From: an uncultured Sphingomonadales bacterium | GTDB taxonomy: Bacteria > Pseudomonadota > Alphaproteobacteria > Sphingomonadales > Sphingomonadaceae | DNA length: 15,498 bases | Assembly: GCA_903958285.1 (NCBI GenBank) | Contig: CAJBSR010000266.1 | Coordinates: 1-15,498, forward strand | Direction of reading: 5' to 3' | Shown: in pieces, positions 7,014-14,472 of the stretch | Position numbering within the stretch: position 1 is the stretch's first letter | How the letters are laid out: the number at the start of each line of letters is the position of its first letter | The notes under the pieces: model-generated | Database searches by the model: none | What the model was told of the DNA's origin: nothing | What the model saw: the letters and a program-made list of their open reading frames with translations, nothing else | Position numbers and translations under genes: made by a program

Positions 7014-8312
7014 TCAAAGAACGTATTTGCTCAGATCCACATTCTTGGCGACTTCTGCCAGTTGCGCCTCAACAAAAGGTCCATCGATTAGGACGGTCGT
7101 GCCGGTCCGGTCCTCTGCCTCAAAGCTCACTTCTTCGAGCAGCTTTTCGAGCACAGTGGACAAGCGGCGTGCGCCGATATTTTCGACTGTTTCGTTCACC
7201 TCGGCCGCGATCCGGGCGATGGCGCGGATGCCATCATCGGTGAAGTCCACGGTCACGCCCTCGGTTTGCAGCAGCGCTGAATATTGCGTCGTCAGGCTCG
7301 CCCGTGTGTCCGAGAGAATGTTGACGAAGTCCGCTTCGGTCAGCGCTTTCAGCTCGACGCGGATCGGCAGGCGCCCCTGCAGTTCGGGCAACAGATCGCT
7401 CGGCTTGGCGACGTGGAAGGCACCGCTTGCGATGAAGAGGATATGATCGGTCTTCATCGGGCCATATTTGGTGGAGACGGTCGTGCCTTCGATCAGCGGC
7501 AGCAGATCGCGCTGCACGCCTTCACGGCTGACGGAGCCGCCGCGGACGTCGGACACGGCGATCTTGTCGATCTCGTCCAGAAACACGATGCCATTGGCCT
7601 CAGCATCGGTCAGCGCAACGCGGGCGACATCATCCTGATCCAGCCGGGCATCGGCCTCTTCCTCAACCAGCTTGGCCCAAGCGGCGGGCACAGTCATTTT
7701 GCGGCGCTTCTTGGGTGCGCCGCCCAGTGCCTTGCCCATCATCTCGGACAGATTGATCATCCCGACATTGGGCGCGCCGGGGATTTCGAACGGCATGTTG
7801 GGCGCGTTTTCGACTTCGATCTCGATTTCGGTCGCATCCAGATGGCCCTCCTGAAAACGCAGGCGGAAGGCGTCACGTGTCGCGGTGGAGGCGTCCTTGC
7901 CGGTCAGCGCATCAAGCAGCCGGTTCATTGCTGCCTCTTCGGCCTTGTCCTTTACCGCGGCACGGCGGCGTTCCTTTTCGAGCCGGATGGCTTCTTCGAC
8001 AAGATCGCGGGCGATCTGCTCAACATCGCGGCCGACATAGCCGACCTCGGTGAACTTGGTCGCTTCGACTTTGACGAAAGGCGCGTCGGCGAGCTTCGCC
8101 AGACGGCGGCTGATCTCGGTCTTGCCACAGCCCGTGGGGCCGATCATCAGGATGTTCTTGGGCGTCACTTCCTCGCGCAGTTCAGGCGAGAGCTGCTGAC
8201 GCCGCCAGCGGTTGCGCATGGCGACGGCAACGGCGCGCTTGGCATCGGACTGACCGATAATGTGTTCGTCGAGAGCGGCCACAATGGCCTTGGGGGTAAG
8301 GGCGTTGTTCAT
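7014..8312 (-). CDS. hslU: HslU (ClpY) ATPase subunit of the HslUV protease
   Basis: A 432-residue AAA+ unfoldase that feeds substrates into the HslV peptidase in the cytoplasm. Walker A is GPTGCGKT (58-65), the substrate-gripping pore loop is GYVG (91-94), an intermediate domain runs about 110-235, Walker B is IVFLDEID (242-249), a likely arginine finger is R314 in [11 protein letters not shown], and sensor 2 is GARRL (380-384). The C-terminus ends KYVL, matching the conserved tail that docks into HslV. Length is standard. The ATG at 8312 has GGAAG 5 bases upstream (8318-8322); upstream in-frame codons only translate the repeat between hslV and hslU. It follows hslV on the same strand after an 85-base spacer. 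Confidence 0.97.
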   Translation of the reverse strand: MNNALTPKAIVAALDEHIIGQSDAKRAVAVAMRNRWRRQQLSPELREEVTPKNILMIGPTGCGKTEISRRLAKLADAPFVKVEATKFTEVGYVGRDVEQIARDLVEEAIRLEKERRRAAVKDKAEEAAMNRLLDALTGKDASTATRDAFRLRFQEGHLDATEIEIEVENAPNMPFEIPGAPNVGMINLSEMMGKALGGAPKKRRKMTVPAAWAKLVEEEADARLDQDDVARVALTDAEANGIVFLDEIDKIAVSDVRGGSVSREGVQRDLLPLIEGTTVSTKYGPMKTDHILFIASGAFHVAKPSDLLPELQGRLPIRVELKALTEADFVNILSDTRASLTTQYSALLQTEGVTVDFTDDGIRAIARIAAEVNETVENIGARRLSTVLEKLLEEVSFEAEDRTGTTVLIDGPFVEAQLAEVAKNVDLSKYVL

Positions 8313-8326
8313 AGAGACTTCCGTTT

Positions 8327-8384
8327 GTCCCGGGCGAAGTCGAGGGACTTTGGGCGGTGAACGTGTCTCGACTTCGCTCGACAC
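8327..8384. repeat. REP-like paired palindrome between hslV and hslU
   Basis: The spacer holds two short palindromes facing each other. The first has arms GTCCC/GGGAC (8327-8331, 8344-8348) around GCGAAGTCGA; the second has arms CGTGTC/GACACG (8362-8367, 8379-8384). Their cores are a perfect 11-base inverted repeat, GCGAAGTCGAG (8334-8344) and CTCGACTTCGC (8367-8377), so the whole unit can also fold as one 11-bp stem with a 22-base loop. This is the look of REP/BIME elements. I recall this core as common in sphingomonad genomes, but its copy number here cannot be seen from one window. Confidence 0.7.
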
Positions 8385-8397
8385 GAACGGGTTATTT

Positions 8398-8949
8398 TTA
8401 TGTGCTGCTCTCCAGCGACTCCACGGTCAGCTGGTCGTTGGTGTACACACAAATCTCTGCCGCGACGGCCATCGCCTTGCGGGCAAGGGCCTCGGCGTCG
8501 GGTTCATAGTCCTTGAGCGCGCGCGCGGCCGCGAGGGCGAAGTTGCCGCCGGATCCGATGGCGGCCACGCCGTCCACGGGTTCCAGAACATCGCCATTGC
8601 CGGTCAGGATGAGCGTCACGTCCTTGTCGGCGACGATCATCATCGCTTCCAGATTGCGGAGATATTTGTCGGTCCGCCAGTCTTTGGCGAGCTCAACGGC
8701 GGCGCGCAGAAGCTGTCCGTTAAACTGCTCCAACTTGCGTTCCAGCCGTCCGAACAGGGTGAAGGCATCAGCGGTCGCCCCTGCGAACCCGGCAATGACC
8801 TTGCCATCGCCCAGCGGGCGGACTTTCTTGGCATTGGGCTTCATGACGGTCTGGCCCATCGAGACCTGCCCATCGCCTGCGATAACGACCTTGCCGGATT
8901 TGCGCACGGAGACGATGGTCGTGCCGTGCCATTTGATTGTATCACTCAT
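8398..8949 (-). CDS. hslV: HslV (ClpQ) peptidase subunit of the HslUV protease
   Basis: A 183-residue N-terminal-nucleophile peptidase related to proteasome beta subunits. The nucleophile is T10 in GTTIVSVRK, so nine residues (MSDTIKWHG) must be removed on maturation; this longer leader is common in alphaproteobacteria, whereas E. coli HslV loses only Met. Other visible elements are [13 protein letters not shown] (25-37), KKVR (41-44), [14 protein letters not shown] (53-66), [12 protein letters not shown] (84-95), TGNGDV (116-121) and [15 protein letters not shown] (131-145). It assembles as double hexameric rings with HslU. The start is the ATG at 8949: no Shine-Dalgarno sequence precedes it, and a heat-shock promoter ends 7 bases upstream, so the message is probably leaderless. 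Confidence 0.97.
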   Translation of the reverse strand: MSDTIKWHGTTIVSVRKSGKVVIAGDGQVSMGQTVMKPNAKKVRPLGDGKVIAGFAGATADAFTLFGRLERKLEQFNGQLLRAAVELAKDWRTDKYLRNLEAMMIVADKDVTLILTGNGDVLEPVDGVAAIGSGGNFALAAARALKDYEPDAEALARKAMAVAAEICVYTNDQLTVESLESST

Positions 8950-8956
8950 GACCGGG

Positions 8957-8986
8957 ATATGGGGCGGGCGGTTGCCGCTTTTCAAG
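8957..8986 (-). promoter_or_regulatory. Heat-shock (sigma-32/RpoH) promoter of hslVU
   Basis: On the minus strand CTTGAAA (8980-8986) and CCCCATAT (8957-8964) are separated by 15 bases. Both boxes are near-perfect matches to the RpoH consensus (CTTGAA, CCCCATnT) with allowed spacing, upstream of a gene known to be heat-induced in other bacteria. Transcription would start about 6-8 bases past the -10 box, that is at 8949-8951, on or within two bases of the hslV ATG. Confidence 0.8.
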
Positions 8987-9006
8987 GGCAGGCCTATCTG
9001 GGGGTC

Positions 9007-9972
9007 ATGCGTCGCCTGATCCTCCTGCTCATCGGCCTGGTGCTGATGTCCGCCCCGGCGGCGGCTGGGGAGTTGACCAAATTGCGGGAGATGGACGCGC
9101 GCATTGCCGCTATCTCGCACCGGCTTGCGACGGCGAACCTCGCCATCTGTCCGTTTTCCTCGCCCCTCCAGGGAATGCTGGTGCAGGATATCGGGCAATA
9201 TGCGCCTGACTGGCGGGCCGAAGCGCAGGCCGATCTTGGCCTGTCGGATGTCCCGACCGTCACGGTCGTTGTGCCGGGAAGTGCAGCCGCCCGCGCCGGG
9301 GTGCGTGTGGGAGACCATATCCTCGCGATGGATGGCACCCCGACACCGCGCAGCGCCGTGAAGGCGCCCGCCAGCTATCAGGTGGTCGAGGCCGTGCTCG
9401 CGCAACTTGCCGCTGCCTTGCAGGATGGATCGGTGCGCCTGCTGATTGATCGGGGCGGTGTGCAGCAGACACTGTCCATGGACGCTGAACTTGCCTGCCC
9501 CGCCAATGTTGAACTGGTGCCGGGCAAGAAGCTGTCGGCCAGTGCCGATGGTAAGACCGTCCATGTCTCTTCGGCACTCGCGACCTTTGCCGGCAGCGAC
9601 CACGCCGTCGCCGTGCCCATCGCGCATGAAATGGCGCACAACATCCTGCGGCATCCCGAACGGCTCGACCGGCAGGGCATCAAACGTGGGCTGCTGGCGC
9701 CGCTCGGCAAGAACCGCGCCGCCATTCGCGCAACCGAGGAAGAGGCCGACTATTTCGCCGCCTATATGCTGGCACGCGCCGGTTACAGTTTAGATGCCGC
9801 GCTCGATTTCTGGCGGCGCTATGGCGCGAAGACGGATCTTGGTCCGTTCAATGATGGGACGCATCCTGGCAAGAAGGCGCGGCTGGATCTGGCCCGTCGG
9901 ACGGTAGCTGAAATCCGTGCCAAACAGGCTGCAAGTCAACCACTTATCCCGACGCTCGTCGAACGGAATTGA
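9007..9972 (+). CDS. Secreted PDZ-domain M48-family metallopeptidase
   Basis: A 321-residue exported zinc peptidase. A signal peptide covers about 1-20 (hydrophobic core, APAAA before cleavage). A PDZ-like domain spans about 80-155 with the binding-loop pattern [20 protein letters not shown] (91-110). The peptidase part has the zinc motif HEMAH (207-211, ligands H207 and H211, catalytic E208) and a third-ligand motif EEEAD (244-248) with E244 most likely, followed by [17 protein letters not shown], as in M48 enzymes. Two cysteines (C48, C163) may pair in the periplasm. It probably degrades or trims misfolded envelope proteins, in the manner of BepA/LoiP-type M48 peptidases, though the PDZ-first order differs from those. 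It is divergent from hslV with 57 bases between starts. GGGGG lies only two bases before the ATG, so its translation signal is unclear; the signal peptide fixes the start. Confidence 0.85.
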   Translation: MRRLILLLIGLVLMSAPAAAGELTKLREMDARIAAISHRLATANLAICPFSSPLQGMLVQDIGQYAPDWRAEAQADLGLSDVPTVTVVVPGSAAARAGVRVGDHILAMDGTPTPRSAVKAPASYQVVEAVLAQLAAALQDGSVRLLIDRGGVQQTLSMDAELACPANVELVPGKKLSASADGKTVHVSSALATFAGSDHAVAVPIAHEMAHNILRHPERLDRQGIKRGLLAPLGKNRAAIRATEEEADYFAAYMLARAGYSLDAALDFWRRYGAKTDLGPFNDGTHPGKKARLDLARRTVAEIRAKQAASQPLIPTLVERN

Positions 9973-10146
9973 CTGTTTGTCGGTTGGTGCCTGCTCCGAT
10001 GGTTCCGCCCCGCCATGGCCGCAGCGGGGTATGGCGTCATCATCGCGCAACATTGTTCTTCACAGCCGCAATTTTTCCGTTAGCGTGCCGGACCAACGGC
10101 TCGTGAAGAGCATAACCCGTTTCAATTGAGTCAAGGTGAGGTTCGC
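9973..10146. other. Intergenic region between the M48 peptidase and the peptide transporter
   Basis: This 174-base gap contains a 6-bp GC hairpin, CCCCGC (10008-10013) with GCGGGG (10024-10029), but no T run, so it is at best a weak terminator. I found no promoter with good matches at both boxes; the transporter promoter should still lie here, possibly of a non-housekeeping type. No small gene is supported. Confidence 0.5.
10133..10141 (+). promoter_or_regulatory. Ribosome binding site that decides the transporter start
   Basis: AAGGTGAGG lies 5 bases before the GTG at 10147, ideal spacing. It argues against the in-frame TTG at 10126 (upstream of the site) and, less strongly, the ATG at 10156. 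Confidence 0.7.
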
Positions 10147-11715
10147 GTGACAGAAATGAAAGCAATGCAGCTCTGGACTGAAGGCGATTGGATCGCTGCG
10201 ATTGCCGTCGTCGTCCTCGGCGTTTTTCTGGCAATTGGCGCCAAGATCGCGATCCAGAAAGAGCCCGAATTCGCAGGCCACCCCAAGGGCCTGTACATGC
10301 TGTTCTTCGCCGAAATGTGGGAACGCTTTTCCTATTACGGCATGCGCGCGCTGCTCATTTTCTATCTGACCCAGCACTGGCTGTTCAACGATTCCAAATC
10401 GAGCCTGATCTACGGCGCCTATACAAGCCTTGTGTACATCACACCCGTCCTTGGCGGCTATCTGGCGGACCGTTATCTTGGGCAGCGTAAGGCGGTCCTT
10501 TTCGGCGGTGTTCTGCTCGCGGCTGGACATAGCCTGATGGCGGTTGAAGGCGTGGGCGGGCAGAGCGACCCGGCGATCAACGTCTTTTGGGCGGCGCTTG
10601 CGTTCATCATTGTCGGTACCGGCTTCCTGAAAGCCAACATCTCGGTGATGGTCGGCCAGCTCTACAAAATGACCGATGTGCGCCGCGACGGTGCCTACAC
10701 GGTCTTCTACATGGGCATCAACGTGGGTGCCGCCATCGGCACGATTCTTGTCGGCTATCTTGGTCAGACGATCGGCTGGGGCTGGGGCTTTGGTCTTGCG
10801 GGCATCGGCATGCTTGCCGGTCTCGTCGTCTTCGTGCTGGGCAAGAGTGCGCTGAATGGCGCCGGCGAAGCACCAGCACCACTGACCAAGTCGAAGGAAT
10901 GGGGCCTATATGGCATCGGCCTCGCCTCGGTGGCGGTCATCTGGGCGCTTGTCCAATATCAGGATGTCATCCAGTCACTGCTCGTCGTCTCGGGCGTCGC
11001 GCTTCTCGGCTATGTCCTTTTCGAAAGCTTCAAGCTGGAAAAAGAGCCTCGGGAACGCATGTTCGCGATCCTGTTCCTGATTGCGCTCAACCCGCTCTTC
11101 TGGGGCCTGTTCGAGCAGGCGGGCGGTTCGATGAGCCTGTTCACTGACCGTTATGTCGATCGCGGGGCCACGCCTGCCTCGCTGTTCCAGTCGATCAATC
11201 CCATTTACATCATCCTCCTCGCCCCATTGTTCGCCGCTCTTTGGCAATGGCTCGGCAAACGCGGGAAGGAGCCTTCGGCACCGGCCAAATTCGGCCTCGC
11301 GCTTGCACAGATGGGCCTTGCCAATCTTGTGCTCGTCTGGGGTGCGCAATCCTTCGGCATTGCGGCCATGACGCCGGTTATCTTCGTTTTCCTTTACTAT
11401 CTTTTCGCCACCACGGGGGAGCTTTGCCTCTCGCCTGTCGGTCTTTCGGCCATGAACCGTCTCGCACCATCTCACATGGCCAGCCTCATCATGGGCGCGT
11501 GGTTCTACATGACAGCTGTTGGCAATTTCGTCGCAGGCAAGATTGGGGAAGCGACAGGCGGCCATGGCGGCGAAATGAGCAAGGCCAAGCTGCTCGACAT
11601 CTATGAGTTGTTCGGATGGGTTTCGATTGGTGCGGCCGTTATCGTGCTGCTTTTGACGCCCATCGTGAAACGCTGGATGCACCTCGACACATTAAAAGAC
11701 ACGCAGGAAGGATAA
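10147..11715 (+). CDS. POT/PTR family proton-dependent di/tripeptide transporter
   Basis: A 522-residue inner-membrane symporter with about 14 helices, the usual bacterial POT layout. The family signature ExxERFxYYG is present as EMWERFSYYG (56-65), followed by GGYLADRYLGQRKAVLFGG (103-121), the second PTR2 signature FYMGINVGAAIG (187-198), and the helix-7 motif FWGLFEQ with its conserved glutamate. Such proteins import di- and tripeptides with protons. A leading helix (about 15-33) precedes the canonical first helix. The start is GTG with a strong ribosome site. The stop is followed 7 bases later by the amidohydrolase start, so the two are in one operon. This neighbour suggests the substrate is a peptide or a peptide-like amide processed in the periplasm. 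Confidence 0.95.
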   Translation: MTEMKAMQLWTEGDWIAAIAVVVLGVFLAIGAKIAIQKEPEFAGHPKGLYMLFFAEMWERFSYYGMRALLIFYLTQHWLFNDSKSSLIYGAYTSLVYITPVLGGYLADRYLGQRKAVLFGGVLLAAGHSLMAVEGVGGQSDPAINVFWAALAFIIVGTGFLKANISVMVGQLYKMTDVRRDGAYTVFYMGINVGAAIGTILVGYLGQTIGWGWGFGLAGIGMLAGLVVFVLGKSALNGAGEAPAPLTKSKEWGLYGIGLASVAVIWALVQYQDVIQSLLVVSGVALLGYVLFESFKLEKEPRERMFAILFLIALNPLFWGLFEQAGGSMSLFTDRYVDRGATPASLFQSINPIYIILLAPLFAALWQWLGKRGKEPSAPAKFGLALAQMGLANLVLVWGAQSFGIAAMTPVIFVFLYYLFATTGELCLSPVGLSAMNRLAPSHMASLIMGAWFYMTAVGNFVAGKIGEATGGHGGEMSKAKLLDIYELFGWVSIGAAVIVLLLTPIVKRWMHLDTLKDTQEG

Positions 11716-11722
11716 TCCTCTT

Positions 11723-13114
11723 ATGCAATTGACAAAGTTCCTCATCGGGACAGCAGTGGCGCTGGCGACGGTCGCGTCGCCCGTCGCCGCCAAGAAGAAG
11801 GACAAGGAAGCGGCAAGCGCGCCGAAGTCCAGCTTCAACAAGGACCCGTACCCCTCCACCTATCAACCCTATGCCAGCGTGCCGACGGCCGTGACCAACG
11901 TCATCGTTTATGACGGCGAAGGCGCCAAGTTCCAGAACGCGACCGTCTATTTCCGTGACGGCAAGGTGGAAGGCATTGAGACCGGTGGCGCAGTCAAGGA
12001 CGGCTACACCGTTATTGACGGCACCGGCAAATGGGTGACACCCGGCATCATCGACATCCACTCACACCTTGGCGACTACCCGTCGCCCGGCGTGGATGCG
12101 CATAGCGATGGCAATGAAGCGACCGGCGCGGTCCGCCCTGAAGTCTGGGCAGAACATAGCGTCTGGCCGCAGGACCCCGGCTTTTCGCGCGCACTCGCCA
12201 ATGGCGGCGTGACCGCGCTTCAGATTTTGCCCGGTTCGGCCAATCTGTTCGGGGGCCGTTCGGTGACGATCAAGAATGTCTATGCCCGCAATGTGCAGGG
12301 GATGAAGTTCCCCGGGGCACCTTATGGCCTGAAGATGGCGTGCGGGGAAAACCCCAAGCGCGTTTATGGCAGCAAGGGCCAGATGCCGCAGACCCGCATG
12401 GGCAACATGGCGGTCAATCGCCAAACCTGGGCACGCGCCGCGGAATATAAGCGCAAGCTCGACAAGGGAGATACCGTCACACGGGATCTCGCCATGGAGA
12501 CGCTGGCAGGGGTGCTGTCAGGGGAAATTCTGGTTCACAACCATTGCTACCGCGCCGATGAAATGAGCCTTGTCATCGATATGGCGAAGGAGTTTGGTTA
12601 TAAGGTCTCGACCTTCCATCATGCGGTGGAAAGCTACAAGATCGCCGACTTGCTCGCCAAGGAAGGCATCTGCTCGGCCATGTGGGCAGACTGGTGGGGC
12701 TTCAAGATGGAGTCTTATGACGCCATCAACGAGAACATCCCGATGGTGTTCAAGGCTGGCGCCTGCACCATCGTTCACTCCGATGATGCCAACGGTATTC
12801 AGCGGTTGAATCAGGAAGCCGCGAAGGCCGCGGGCGATGGCCGCCGCATGGGCATTGAGGTGCCGGACGAAGTCGTCTGGACTTGGCTGAGCTACAACCC
12901 TGCCAAGGCCTTGGGCATTGGTGATAAAACAGGCAGCCTGAAGCCCGGGAAGATGGCTGACATCGTGCTGTGGAACGGCAATCCTCTGTCTGTCTACACG
13001 CGGCCTGACAAGGTCTGGATTGATGGCGCGCTGATGTATGATGCCGCTAATCCCAAGATGCGACCGGTGGCTGATTTCGAGCTCGGACAGCCCGGTGAAG
13101 GAGATGTGAAATGA
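11723..13114 (+). CDS. Exported metal-dependent amidohydrolase (imidazolonepropionase-like)
   Basis: A 463-residue protein with a signal peptide (about 1-23, VASPVAA) and a lysine-rich, low-complexity mature start. It has the amidohydrolase-superfamily TIM-barrel layout: beta-sandwich strands first, then WVTPGIIDIHSHLGD (104-118) with metal ligands H113 and H115, LKMACGENPKRVYG (203-216), VHNHCY (271-276) with H272 and H274, FHH (298-300), and HSDDANGIQR (352-361) with the metal-binding or catalytic aspartate, then the closing sandwich ending GSLKPGKMADIVLW. All ligands look intact, so it should be an active periplasmic hydrolase of cyclic amide or peptide bonds; the substrate is unknown. AGGAAGGA (11705-11712) serves as ribosome site. 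It follows the transporter by 7 bases and its stop overlaps the next start. Confidence 0.9.
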   Translation: MQLTKFLIGTAVALATVASPVAAKKKDKEAASAPKSSFNKDPYPSTYQPYASVPTAVTNVIVYDGEGAKFQNATVYFRDGKVEGIETGGAVKDGYTVIDGTGKWVTPGIIDIHSHLGDYPSPGVDAHSDGNEATGAVRPEVWAEHSVWPQDPGFSRALANGGVTALQILPGSANLFGGRSVTIKNVYARNVQGMKFPGAPYGLKMACGENPKRVYGSKGQMPQTRMGNMAVNRQTWARAAEYKRKLDKGDTVTRDLAMETLAGVLSGEILVHNHCYRADEMSLVIDMAKEFGYKVSTFHHAVESYKIADLLAKEGICSAMWADWWGFKMESYDAINENIPMVFKAGACTIVHSDDANGIQRLNQEAAKAAGDGRRMGIEVPDEVVWTWLSYNPAKALGIGDKTGSLKPGKMADIVLWNGNPLSVYTRPDKVWIDGALMYDAANPKMRPVADFELGQPGEGDVK

Positions 13115-14394
13115 AGCGTTTCCTGCTTGGCTGTGCAGCCCTCATCGCACTCCCCGCTTCCGCCCAGACCATCGCCATCACGGGCGGCAAGGTTGTCATT
13201 GGGGACGGTTCGGCACCTGTTGAAAACGGGACTGTCGTCATCACCAATGGCCGCGTCGTCGCCGCGGGTGCTGGCGTTGCCATTCCAGCCGGTGCCGAAC
13301 GCGTTGACGCCTCTGGTAAGTGGGTAACACCCGGCATCGTCGCGGGCTTTACGCGCATGGGCCTTGTCGGCGTTGATGCTGTTGACCCCAGCAACGATAC
13401 CGAAGCCCGCAATTCGCCCTTTAACGCCTCGCTGGACATGGCACCTGCCATTAATCCGGACGTCGCGGCAATGGCCGTCAACCGCGCGGCTGGCGTCACG
13501 CGCGCCATTGTCTCTCCAGATGCGGGCAATGCGATCTTTGCGGGTCAGGGTGCTGTCATTGACACAGGGAGTGACCTGAGCCCCGTCACCAAAGCCAAGG
13601 CGTTTCAGTTCGTCGAATTCGGCGAAACCGGCGCGCGTTTGGCGGGGGGGTCGCGTCCTGCGCTGATCGCCGCGTTCAAAACGGCATTGGGAGAAGCCTC
13701 TGAAGCGGCCAAGGGCATCTTCCGCGATGATGCCATGCTGAAACGCGCCGATGCGCTGGCGCTGGTGCCCGTTGTCAACGGCACGATGAAGCTGTTCGTT
13801 CATGCCGAGAGCGCGCCGGACATCCTGATGGTCCTTACCCTCAAGAAGGATTATCCGGCGCTCAGCCTTGTGCTGGTTGGGGCAACCGAAGGCTGGCGCG
13901 TCGCGCCACAGATTGCGGCGGCCAAGGCTGGCGTGCTGGCGTCGGCGCTCAACGATCTGCCCGAAAGCTTTGAACAGCTGGCGGCAACGCAATCGAACAT
14001 CGGCCGCATGAAGAAGGCGGGCGTTGAGGTCGCGATCGGCATGATCAACGACAATGAAGCCCGTCAGGCGCAGCTGTCGATGCAATATGCGGGCAATCTC
14101 GTGGCGCTCAACAAGGTGCCGGGTGCGACGGGCCTCAGCTGGGATCAGGCTTTCGCCACGATCAGCTCGGTTCCTGCCGACATCGCGGGATTGGGAGGAG
14201 AAATTGGGTCACTTCGTGCCGGTCGTAAAGCAGATGTGGTCATCTGGGATGGCGATCCGCTGGAGCTGACCTCGGGTGTCCAGGCGGTCTGGATTGACGG
14301 CGTGAAACAGTCGCTCGTCAGCCGCCAGACGCGCTTGCGTGATCGTTACGCGAACCCAACGGAAGGGGCGCTGCCGAACGCTTACGACAGATAG
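13111..14394 (+). CDS. Exported amidohydrolase-fold protein lacking the metal ligands (probable pseudoenzyme)
   Basis: A 427-residue protein with a signal peptide (about 1-18, PASAQ) and the amidohydrolase-like beta-sandwich start and end (IAITGGKVVIGDGS, GSLRAGRKADVVIWDGDPL). Lined up with its neighbour, GKWVTPGIIDIHSHLG becomes GKWVTPGIVAGFTRMG (69-84): the two metal histidines are F80 and R82. VHNHCY becomes VHAESA (230-235), keeping only H231, and HSDD becomes MIND (311-314). Zinc hydrolysis by the usual mechanism looks impossible. The reading frame is intact along its length with no frameshift, so the loss appears maintained rather than decay. ATG overlaps the upstream stop as ATGA (13111-13114), with AAGGAG 7 bases upstream (13098-13103). 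A role as partner subunit of the active neighbour is likely but inferred. Confidence 0.85.
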   Translation: MKRFLLGCAALIALPASAQTIAITGGKVVIGDGSAPVENGTVVITNGRVVAAGAGVAIPAGAERVDASGKWVTPGIVAGFTRMGLVGVDAVDPSNDTEARNSPFNASLDMAPAINPDVAAMAVNRAAGVTRAIVSPDAGNAIFAGQGAVIDTGSDLSPVTKAKAFQFVEFGETGARLAGGSRPALIAAFKTALGEASEAAKGIFRDDAMLKRADALALVPVVNGTMKLFVHAESAPDILMVLTLKKDYPALSLVLVGATEGWRVAPQIAAAKAGVLASALNDLPESFEQLAATQSNIGRMKKAGVEVAIGMINDNEARQAQLSMQYAGNLVALNKVPGATGLSWDQAFATISSVPADIAGLGGEIGSLRAGRKADVVIWDGDPLELTSGVQAVWIDGVKQSLVSRQTRLRDRYANPTEGALPNAYDR

Positions 14395-14395
14395 G

Positions 14396-14436
14396 GATGA
14401 AGGGGTTCGCTGGCTGGCCCGGCGAACCCGTTCATC
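14396..14436 (+). terminator. Long intergenic hairpin after the amidohydrolase pair
   Basis: Two bases after the stop codon, GATGAAGGGGTTCGC (14396-14410) pairs with GCGAACCCGTTCATC (14422-14436), 14 of 15 positions matching, around an 11-base loop. No T tract follows, so it may act as a rho-assisted terminator or as an mRNA 3' end protector separating the amidohydrolase message from the receptor gene. Confidence 0.55.
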
Positions 14437-14472
14437 ACACTGTCAGGCAGGCGCGTTAAACAGCAGAACATA

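Noticed and set aside
8972..9000. Possible housekeeping promoter TTGCCG-17-TATCTG for the M48 peptidase
   Set aside because: The -10 box matches only three of six positions, and it overlaps the much better RpoH promoter on the other strand.
8260..9006. A long plus-strand open frame upstream of the M48 peptidase, joined in frame to it
   Set aside because: It is antisense to hslV and hslU, both certain genes. The signal peptide beginning at 9007 fixes the true peptidase start.
8950..9654. Minus-strand open frame extending hslV upstream by more than 200 residues
   Set aside because: It is antisense to the M48 peptidase, and the HslV N-terminus around T10 and the RpoH promoter place the start at 8949.
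10008..10029. CCCCGC/GCGGGG hairpin as an intrinsic terminator of the M48 gene
   Set aside because: Only a 6-bp stem with a 10-base loop and no T tract; not enough for a terminator call.
12994..14085. Long minus-strand open frame across the second amidohydrolase
   Set aside because: The plus-strand frame encodes a signal peptide and a recognisable fold; the opposite frame gives an Arg/His-rich sequence with no domain, typical of antisense frames in GC-rich DNA.
13111..14394. Second amidohydrolase as a pseudogene
   Set aside because: The frame is open over its full length with a signal peptide, a strong ribosome site and a coupled start; loss of catalytic residues alone is not evidence of decay.
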